Below, piece by piece: positions 7,568 to 14,163 of a stretch of 64,000 nt of DNA. This DNA comes from JACOMS01 sp964352785 (GTDB lineage: Bacteria; Pseudomonadota; Alphaproteobacteria; Caulobacterales; Maricaulaceae), in assembly GCA_964352785.1 (NCBI GenBank), contig CAYGTI010000016.1, positions 1 to 64,000 on the forward strand, given 5' to 3'. The notes under the pieces are model-generated. The model saw only the letters and a list, made by a program, of their open reading frames with translations, was not told where the DNA came from and did no database searches. Position 1 is the first letter of the stretch. Each line of letters begins with the position of its first letter. Position numbers and translations under genes: made by a program.

Positions 7568-9532
7568 ATGGCTGATGCCGTTCATCACCTCGCAAATATG
7601 CTTCCGTTTAAAATTGCCTTGATCGGCACGCTGGGCATCGGGGCCCAATGGCTCGCGTGGCGCTTGCAGCGCCCGGCGATTGTTTTGATGTCGATTGCAG
7701 GCCTCGTGTTTGGGCCTTTGTTGGGATGGCTTTTAACCATGGGTTTTCCGCCTTTGGTGCATGATACGCTCGATATGTTCTGGCTCGACCCGGTGAATGA
7801 TTTTGGTGATGTGTATCGCCCAATGATCGGAATTGCTGTGGCAATTATCCTGTTTGAAGGCGGGCTGAACCTGCGTTTTAAAGATTTAGGCGACTCCGCC
7901 CATGCGGTGGGGCGCATGGTGTTTGTCGCCGCGCCGATTGCCTGGGGTCTGGGCACCTTGGCCGGGCGCTATATTGTCGGCCTTCCGTGGGATATTGCGG
8001 CCATGGTCGGCGGCCTGTTCGTTGTCACGGGCCCGACCGTTATTATGCCGCTCTTGCGTCAAGCGCACCTAAAATCCCGCCCGGCGAATATCCTGAAATG
8101 GGAAGGAATCGTAAACGACCCGCTCGGCGCTTTGTTCGCCGTTGGCGGGTATGAATTTATCCGGTTCAGTCTCCAAGAGGCCAATATGGGGCTTGTGTTT
8201 GGTAAGCTGATTTTTGCTGCAGCTCTTGGAACCGTGGTTGGGATTATTTCAGGCTACGGTTTGGCATGGGCCTTCCGCCGTGGACATATTCCTGAATACC
8301 TCAAAGCCCCTGTAGTTTTAGCTTGGGTTTTAGCGATCTATGTGCTGGCTAACTATCTCGCCGATGAAACAGGCCTATTAGCGGTCACAGCATTGGGCAT
8401 GACAATGGCCAATACAAAATTTGCGTCCATGGTGGAGATGCGGCGGTTTAAAGAAAACATCGCAATTATTCTGGTTTCTGGTGTTTTCGTTATTCTGACG
8501 GCCACATTGACGCCTGATATTCTCAAAGCGATGGTCACGGATTGGCGTATACTGGCTTTTGTTTTGGCCATGATGCTGTTTGTGCGGCCTATCGCTGTGA
8601 TGCTCTCGACCTTGATGTCAGGGGTGTCTTGGCGGGAAAGCCTACTGGTCAGCCTGATCGCGCCGCGCGGCGTTGTCGCGGTGGCCGTAGCCGGACTTTT
8701 TGCCGCCGAGTTGCTTACGATAGGACGCGCGGACGGAGTCTTCCAAGGTGCGGCCGATGGTGACATGTTTGTACCGTTGGCCTTTGCGTTGGTGTTCTCG
8801 ACCGTTTTGTTTGCTGGGTTTTCAATCGGACCGCTGTCCAAAGCTTTGGGATTAGCCGCTGGCGGCGGAACCGGCGTTCTCATTGTGGGGGCTAACCCGT
8901 GGTCACTTGGCCTCGCCAAAGCGCTCAAAAGCATGGATATCGACGTTTTAGTGGCTGACACAAATTGGCGCCGCCTGCGAGGCGCGAGGCTTGAAGGTCA
9001 CGCCACCTTCTTTGGTGAGGTATTATCTGAAAATGCCGATTACGGTCTGGATCACTCCGCCTTTAATCATCTGATCGCCGCAACGCCAAACGATGCCTAT
9101 AATGCCCTGGTTTGCGTCGAATTTGCACCCGAGCTTGGCCGACACCGCGTGTTTCAAGTCGCGGGGCAAGACAAAGATGAAAGCGACGCAGACGGGATTG
9201 CCTTTACTTCGCGCGGACGCACGCTCTCATCTCGCGGACGCAGTTTTGACGCCCTGACCCGGGATTGGTGGGGCGGTTGGCGGTTTCGCGCCACGAATAT
9301 TTCAGAGGAGTATTCCCTTAATGATCTTTATCAGGACCGCGGCGAAGATATGGATTTACTGCTGATCAAGCGCGCGGACGGCTTGATTGACTTCATTCAG
9401 CCCGGCCAGCAAAACCGGATCGAAAAGGGCGCCGTTCTTAGCTTCTGCCCCGCATCAGACGCAACTGAAAACAAACGCGGCGACGGTGCAACGCCTCAAG
9501 GTCTTGCTGGGCCTGCCGCGCCGCTACCCTAG
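7568..9532 (+). CDS. CPA1/NhaP-type cation:proton antiporter with RCK-like C-terminal domain
   Basis: A 654-residue inner-membrane protein. About the first 420 residues form the twelve-to-thirteen-helix Na+/H+ exchanger fold, with 'GPTVIMPLL' and 'EGIVNDPLGALFAV' carrying the family's ND motif for ion exchange. 'SLIAPRGVVAVAVAGLFA' is another conserved helix. From about residue 437, 'GTGVLIVGANPWSLGLAKAL' begins a TrkA-N-like Rossmann domain that probably senses a nucleotide. The tail ends with a TrkA-C-like stretch. AAGGA at 7557-7561 is a good ribosome site for the ATG. The role is cation and pH homeostasis. The ion is not defined by sequence. Confidence 0.88.
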   Translation: MADAVHHLANMLPFKIALIGTLGIGAQWLAWRLQRPAIVLMSIAGLVFGPLLGWLLTMGFPPLVHDTLDMFWLDPVNDFGDVYRPMIGIAVAIILFEGGLNLRFKDLGDSAHAVGRMVFVAAPIAWGLGTLAGRYIVGLPWDIAAMVGGLFVVTGPTVIMPLLRQAHLKSRPANILKWEGIVNDPLGALFAVGGYEFIRFSLQEANMGLVFGKLIFAAALGTVVGIISGYGLAWAFRRGHIPEYLKAPVVLAWVLAIYVLANYLADETGLLAVTALGMTMANTKFASMVEMRRFKENIAIILVSGVFVILTATLTPDILKAMVTDWRILAFVLAMMLFVRPIAVMLSTLMSGVSWRESLLVSLIAPRGVVAVAVAGLFAAELLTIGRADGVFQGAADGDMFVPLAFALVFSTVLFAGFSIGPLSKALGLAAGGGTGVLIVGANPWSLGLAKALKSMDIDVLVADTNWRRLRGARLEGHATFFGEVLSENADYGLDHSAFNHLIAATPNDAYNALVCVEFAPELGRHRVFQVAGQDKDESDADGIAFTSRGRTLSSRGRSFDALTRDWWGGWRFRATNISEEYSLNDLYQDRGEDMDLLLIKRADGLIDFIQPGQQNRIEKGAVLSFCPASDATENKRGDGATPQGLAGPAAPLP

Positions 9533-9610
9533 GTTCTAGTCAGGAAACCACGTAGAATTTGCGGTTATGATTCACGGCGGCTTAACCATATTCGGGCACT
9601 GTTTTAAGTC

Positions 9611-11518
9611 ATGTCCGAAACCCGATATCACACCAAGTCTGTAAGGCATAAGACCGCCGCGGTGTCGCCCGCAAAGCGCTGGCTTAAACGCGGGTTAATC
9701 ACAGGGTTCTTCCCGGTTTATTTTTTAGGAGCTGCCGGGCTATGTCTTTTGGCACATGCCGCTAGAGACCTGCCACCTGTTGATAGTTTCTGGTCCCAGA
9801 GCCGCCCCGTCAGTGTACAAATTCTGGATCGTCATGGACGCGATATCCTCGTGCGCGGCGCGCAAGAAGCTACACCAGTGAAAATTCAATCTGTCTCCAT
9901 ACATATGCGCCGCGCAGTATTAGCCATCGAAGACCGCCGATTTTACGGCCATATCGGCGTCGACCCTATTGGCCTGACCCGGGCCGTTACACGCAATATG
10001 AAAGCAGGCCGGGTGGTTCAAGGCGGATCGACCCTGTCGCAACAACTCGCAAAGAATGTGTTCTTGACCTCCGAGCGCACCCTGAAGCGAAAATTACAGG
10101 AAACGCTTCTGGCTATTTGGCTTGAGCGAACCTTTTCCAAAGATGAGATTTTTGAAAAATATCTGAACCGGATTTATTTTGGCGGCAATGCTTGGGGTCT
10201 CGAAGCCGCCAGTCAGCAATATTTTAGAAAACCCGCCAGCGATTTAGAGTTAGGCGAAGCGGCTATTATCGCGGCACTGCTGAAAGGGCCGAGCCGTTAT
10301 AACCCGGTATCCAGTCCCCGGCGCGCCGGACAGCGTACTGCTGTTGTGCTCGCGGCTATGGAGCGCTCCGGCTATATCAGCTTTGCAGAGCGCCGCAGCG
10401 CGCTTACCTCGCCGATTAAAGTGTATCCGCCGCAATCAAATGACGGAGCCAACTATTTTACTGATTGGATATGGGATGACATGACGGGGCTAATCGGGAC
10501 GCCAAGCGCAGACATTGTCGTACGTACGACGCTAGACATTGACGCGCAAAAGCTTGGCCAAACGGCTATCGAGGCGCACATAGACCCTGCGCGTAACGTC
10601 ACCCAAGCCGCGCTTATAACCTTGGATGGAAGCGGCGGCGTTCGGGCCATGATTGGCGGCGTATCCTATCAAGACAGTCAATTTAACCGGGCTGTGCAAG
10701 CGTTTCGTCAGCCCGGCTCGGCGTTTAAGCCGTTTGTCTATCTTGCCGCGTTTAACGCAGGGCTCACGCCCTGGGATATACGTATGGATGCGCCGATTAA
10801 AATTGGCGATTGGGAACCTCGAAACTTTACGCAAAAATTTAAAGGCGAGATGAGCCTTGAAACCGCTTTTGCGCAATCCATTAACACCATAGCTGTCACG
10901 CTGTCAGAGGAAATAGGGCGCGAACGCGTTTTGCAAACGGCCGCTGCTATGGGCCTTGAGGGCTTGCAGCCGCTGCGTAGCTTACCGCTTGGCGCGCAGA
11001 ATGTGACGCCCCTGCAGCTTACACGCGCTTACCTGCCATTCGCCAACTGGGGTGACAGCGCGGAGCCTTACGGCATTCTGTCTATATCCACAACAGAAGG
11101 GCAGACCCTTTATCACCGCCCCTCGCCCGAGCGCGTCAAGGTGGTCAATTCCCGTTCCCTCGGCCATATGAACCGTATTATGAGCCAGACCGTCGAGGCC
11201 GGCACAGGACACCGCGCGGCCTTGCCGGGCCGCGCTGCCGCCGGAAAAACAGGCACCACAAATGATTACAGGGACGCATGGTTTATCGGCTATATTCCTG
11301 ATATGGTCACAAGTGTTTGGGTGGGTAATGATGATAATTCCGCGATGCGGCGCATTACGGGCGGCACCATCCCGGCCGCGATTTGGCGGGATATGATGGC
11401 GGAATATACACTAAACAGTCCCCCGTCCCGCTTGCCGCTTTCCCAGCCGCCTCTGCGCGAAAATACAGCCACATCGCTTGATCTGTTACTCACTGATATC
11501 GAAACGGCCTTGCCCTAA
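9611..11518 (+). CDS. bifunctional penicillin-binding protein (class A)
   Basis: A 635-residue peptidoglycan synthase with one N-terminal membrane anchor (about residues 28-50). The glycosyltransferase (GT51) domain has the catalytic Glu in 'AIEDRRFYGHIGVDP' and the motifs 'GGSTLSQQLAKNVFL' and 'EKYLNRIYFGGNAWG'. The transpeptidase domain has the active serine in 'PGSAFKPF' (SxxK), the SxN motif in 'AQSINTIAV' and the KTGT motif in 'AGKTGTTNDYRDAWF'. It is PBP1A-like and somewhat short for that group. It precedes the peptide-export cluster by 39 bp, but a hairpin at 11515-11532 may separate the transcripts. Confidence 0.93.
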   Translation: MSETRYHTKSVRHKTAAVSPAKRWLKRGLITGFFPVYFLGAAGLCLLAHAARDLPPVDSFWSQSRPVSVQILDRHGRDILVRGAQEATPVKIQSVSIHMRRAVLAIEDRRFYGHIGVDPIGLTRAVTRNMKAGRVVQGGSTLSQQLAKNVFLTSERTLKRKLQETLLAIWLERTFSKDEIFEKYLNRIYFGGNAWGLEAASQQYFRKPASDLELGEAAIIAALLKGPSRYNPVSSPRRAGQRTAVVLAAMERSGYISFAERRSALTSPIKVYPPQSNDGANYFTDWIWDDMTGLIGTPSADIVVRTTLDIDAQKLGQTAIEAHIDPARNVTQAALITLDGSGGVRAMIGGVSYQDSQFNRAVQAFRQPGSAFKPFVYLAAFNAGLTPWDIRMDAPIKIGDWEPRNFTQKFKGEMSLETAFAQSINTIAVTLSEEIGRERVLQTAAAMGLEGLQPLRSLPLGAQNVTPLQLTRAYLPFANWGDSAEPYGILSISTTEGQTLYHRPSPERVKVVNSRSLGHMNRIMSQTVEAGTGHRAALPGRAAAGKTGTTNDYRDAWFIGYIPDMVTSVWVGNDDNSAMRRITGGTIPAAIWRDMMAEYTLNSPPSRLPLSQPPLRENTATSLDLLLTDIETALP

Positions 11519-11535
11519 ACGCCATAGCGTTTTAG
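11515..11535 (+). terminator. possible weak terminator after the penicillin-binding protein gene
   Basis: AAACGC (11517-11522) and GCGTTT (11527-11532) form a perfect stem with a four-base loop. The only T's are the TTT at its end, so the U-run is short. If active, it separates the cell-wall gene from the downstream export genes. Confidence 0.35.
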
Positions 11536-11557
11536 CACAGAGAGGCTGGAGCGCACC

Positions 11558-11773
11558 ATGACCCAAGACCTGTACCGCAAAGAAGCCCTCGATCACCGCA
11601 ATAAAAGTCTCTACGGCGAGGTCATCCTGACCGGGCCGCCGCGCACATGGCTGATCACCGCTATTTTGTCTATAGTTCTTATTATTTTCGCTGCGCTTTT
11701 AATTTTTGGGCAAGTTAAAACAGACAACGGCACGGTGTCGTTACTGCGTTGGCTGCTCACGCGGAGTGGATAA
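11558..11773 (+). CDS. miniature HlyD-type membrane-fusion protein (71 residues)
   Basis: The start 'LYRKEALDHRNKSLYGEVIL' and the following helix (about residues 30-52) match the N-terminal anchor of HlyD-like adaptors that partner bacteriocin (colicin V type) exporters. Such adaptors normally exceed 380 residues. This one ends 'SLLRWLLTRSG', which resembles the extreme C-terminus of the same family. It therefore looks like an in-frame internal deletion that removed the periplasmic hairpin and barrel, not a simple nonsense break. GGAG is well placed before the ATG, and the stop overlaps the exporter's start by one base. The gene is thus still built to be translated and coupled. It could be a remnant or a functional mini-protein. 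Confidence 0.7.
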   Translation: MTQDLYRKEALDHRNKSLYGEVILTGPPRTWLITAILSIVLIIFAALLIFGQVKTDNGTVSLLRWLLTRSG

Positions 11774-13830
11774 TGGCGCGTAAAAAGTCTCTTCCCGTAA
11801 TTCTGCAAACCGAGATCGCCGAGTGCGGCCTCGCTTGCGTTGCTATGATCGCCCGTTATTGGGGACATGATGTTGATTTGAATGTTCTGCGTAAAAAGTT
11901 TCCAGTCTCTCTGAGCGGCGCATCTCTGAAATCTGTTATTAGCGTGGCCGACACATTGCAGCTCACCAGCCGTCCTTTGCGGCTGGATATGGAGCATCTC
12001 AGCCAGTTACAGCTCCCGGCGATCCTGCATTGGGATATGAACCATTTTGTCGTGCTCAAGGCCGTGCGGGGTGGTAAAGCCCATATTATCGATCCAGGCG
12101 TTGGCCTTCGCGTGATGGCGCTCTCGAAATTTGCAAAGCATTTTACCGGCGTAGCTGTTGAAATGAGCCCGGCTACAGAGTTCTCGCCGATTGAGGCCCG
12201 GCTCAAGCCGCACCTGTCTTTGCTCTGGCACCGGCTTGTGGGTTTAAAACGCGCGATTTTTCAAACGCTGACATTATCGATTATCTTGCAACTCATTGTG
12301 CTTACGGCGCCGTTTTATTTACAGCTCGTCGTCGATGGCGTTCTGCCGGACTCGGATCAAAAACTGCTCTGGGCATTGCTGCTCGGTTTTGGCGGGCTGG
12401 CCATTATACGCGCCATTGCCGAAGCCGTGCGGAGCTGGGCCATCCTGATATATGGCAGCCAAATGAGCGCGCAGATGATCGGAAACGTGTTCCGCCATTT
12501 GGTACGTCTACCTGCCGGGTTCTATGAAAAGCGCCATGTCGGAGATATTATTTCCCGTATGAGTTCGGCCACGCCCATTCAAGAGGCTTTAACGCAATCC
12601 ATCGTGGCCATCCTGATTGACGGGGTGATGGCGGCGCTCATGTTGGTGATTATGTTTATTTACGCGCCTTTGCTGGGTGCGATTGTTCTAACGTCTGTTG
12701 CGTTACTGATTGTCGCCACTCTGGTGATTTACCCGCATTTGCGGCGCACACAAGAAGAAGCGATCTACACAAAAGCCATTGAAAACACGCATGTCATCGA
12801 GAGCATCCGTGCCAGTACAACCGTCAAATTATTTGGCCGCGAAGCCCAGAGAGAAGCCGCGTGGCGAAACCTTTATACCGACGTGTTAAACTCCAATGTC
12901 GTCTACGGAAAGTTTATGATTGCCCAGCAATTTGCCGAAACATTTTTTGTCGGCTTGCAGGTTGTTATTGTTGTTTTTGCTGCCGCTCATCTGATGATGC
13001 AGGATGGCAGCGCATTTACGGTCGGTATGCTTCTCGCCTTTTTGGCTTATAGGCAATATTTCACGGACAGCATGACCCAGCTCTTGCAAAAAGGGATCGA
13101 GTTCCGCTTGCTTAGCCTGCACCTTGACCGCCTTGCCGATATTGTATTTGCTCAAGCCGAAATATTTGAAGATGTATCTCAGGATAAGCAGCCTATCAAA
13201 GGACATATCCGGCTTGAAAACCTATCCTTTCGGTATAGCGATCACGATCCTTGGGTCATAGACAAGCTCACGCTTGAAATTGAAGCTGGTTCCATGACAA
13301 CGCTCACTGGAAAATCTGGCGGCGGTAAAACCACATTGATGAAATTGATCCTCGGCCTGTATGAGCCAACACAGGGACAGGTTTTAGTCGACGGCGTGCC
13401 CATCGCGGCGATTGGCATTCGTAACTGGCGGCAACACATTGGCGTGGTCATGCAGGACGATAAACTTTTATCCGGGACAATCGCGGACAATATCAGCTTT
13501 TTTGATCCGGAAATGGATATGGGAAAAGTCGTGCGCGCCGCCAAAGCCGCCCGTATTGACGAAGAGATTATGTCGATTCCAATGGATTATATGGCTATGG
13601 TTGGAGATATGGGCTCTATTTTATCGGGCGGCCAAAAGCAGCGTGTGCTGCTCGCGCGGGCGCTATACCATGAACCACAGGTGTTATTTCTGGATGAAGG
13701 CACTGCCAATCTGGATATAGAGACTGAAAAGCAGATCGTGGACGTGATAGCGGATATGAATATCACGCGACTCATCGTGGCCCACAGACCCGCTTTTCTT
13801 GAAAAATCAACAATGACGTTAACCATCTAA
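11773..13830 (+). CDS. peptidase-containing ABC exporter for double-glycine peptides
   Basis: The chosen start is ATG 11773, with GGAG six bases upstream. It gives 685 residues. Residues 1-125 form a C39 cysteine peptidase: Gln12, Cys18 (in ECGLAC), His91 (in NHFVVL) and Asp107 (in IIDPG), all key residues present. A six-helix transmembrane domain follows (about 150-430). The nucleotide-binding domain has Walker A 'GKSGGGKTT', signature 'LSGGQKQRV', Walker B 'VLFLDEGTANLD' and the H-loop 'VAHRP'. This class clips leader peptides after Gly-Gly and exports the core across the inner membrane. A matching double-glycine gene lies 159 bp downstream. The usual full-length adaptor is missing from the neighbourhood. 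Confidence 0.93.
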   Translation: MARKKSLPVILQTEIAECGLACVAMIARYWGHDVDLNVLRKKFPVSLSGASLKSVISVADTLQLTSRPLRLDMEHLSQLQLPAILHWDMNHFVVLKAVRGGKAHIIDPGVGLRVMALSKFAKHFTGVAVEMSPATEFSPIEARLKPHLSLLWHRLVGLKRAIFQTLTLSIILQLIVLTAPFYLQLVVDGVLPDSDQKLLWALLLGFGGLAIIRAIAEAVRSWAILIYGSQMSAQMIGNVFRHLVRLPAGFYEKRHVGDIISRMSSATPIQEALTQSIVAILIDGVMAALMLVIMFIYAPLLGAIVLTSVALLIVATLVIYPHLRRTQEEAIYTKAIENTHVIESIRASTTVKLFGREAQREAAWRNLYTDVLNSNVVYGKFMIAQQFAETFFVGLQVVIVVFAAAHLMMQDGSAFTVGMLLAFLAYRQYFTDSMTQLLQKGIEFRLLSLHLDRLADIVFAQAEIFEDVSQDKQPIKGHIRLENLSFRYSDHDPWVIDKLTLEIEAGSMTTLTGKSGGGKTTLMKLILGLYEPTQGQVLVDGVPIAAIGIRNWRQHIGVVMQDDKLLSGTIADNISFFDPEMDMGKVVRAAKAARIDEEIMSIPMDYMAMVGDMGSILSGGQKQRVLLARALYHEPQVLFLDEGTANLDIETEKQIVDVIADMNITRLIVAHRPAFLEKSTMTLTI

Positions 13831-13989
13831 ACCCGTGTTTTTGTTGATAATTCGAGCTTATAATTGAAACTTCAATCAATATGTCGATTTTTTATTTAAT
13901 TCATACGATTCCTCTTGACCCGATGCTAATTATCGCGTTGTTAACCATAACTGATAGTAATTCAGCTATCATAACACACGGAGCAAGTT
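13831..13989 (+). promoter_or_regulatory. leader of the double-glycine peptide gene with candidate promoter
   Basis: This AT-rich 159-bp gap contains TTGACC at 13915-13920, a good -35 box, but no convincing -10 at the right distance (the best is the weak TTGTTA at 13938). Small inverted repeats occur: ATTGA/TCAAT around 13864-13877, and TGATAG/CTATCA around 13952-13972. The latter lies just before the ribosome site CGGAG at 13979-13983 and could bind a regulator or mask translation. Separate transcription of the peptide gene is inferred. Confidence 0.35.
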
Positions 13990-14058
13990 ATGCGTGAGCT
14001 AACCGTTGAAGAACTAGACGTCGTTTCTGGCGGCCGAAGAATTATCATAGAAACTTAG
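13990..14058 (+). CDS. double-glycine leader peptide with a seven-residue core
   Basis: A 22-codon gene. The first 15 residues (MRELTVEELDVVSGG) are a textbook double-glycine leader: Glu, Leu and Val at the expected places, ending in Gly-Gly, the cut site of C39 peptidases. Only RRIIIET follows before TAG. The predicted mature product is therefore a linear heptapeptide, basic at its start and hydrophobic in its middle. CGGAG sits six bases before the ATG, and a strong terminator follows 25 bases after the stop. Both argue that this short frame is a real, complete gene. The exporter with the matching peptidase is immediately upstream. A core this short is too small for a typical pore-forming bacteriocin and better suits a signal. 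Confidence 0.75.
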   Translation: MRELTVEELDVVSGGRRIIIET

Positions 14059-14083
14059 AGTTTCTTTTAGAATTATGTGTGGG

Positions 14084-14109
14084 ACCCGCCAGTGAGGCGG
14101 GTTTTTTTT
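14084..14109 (+). terminator. rho-independent terminator after the peptide gene
   Basis: ACCCGCC (14084-14090) pairs perfectly with GGCGGGT (14096-14102) around a five-base loop, followed by a run of eight T's. This is the clearest intrinsic terminator in this part of the window. It closes the export/peptide unit and separates it from the histidine kinase gene. Confidence 0.9.
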
Positions 14110-14163
14110 ATGTAAAAATTAAGGTTATTCTGAGATATTATAAGGCGCAATGGGTGACCTATA

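Noticed and set aside
8353..8961. A 202-residue minus-strand frame inside the antiporter gene
   Set aside because: It is antisense to conserved membrane helices and shows no motif or ribosome site.
13881..13997. A 38-residue frame (MSIFYLIHTIPLDPML...) before the double-glycine gene
   Set aside because: It has no ribosome site and overlaps the promoter and start of the better supported peptide gene.
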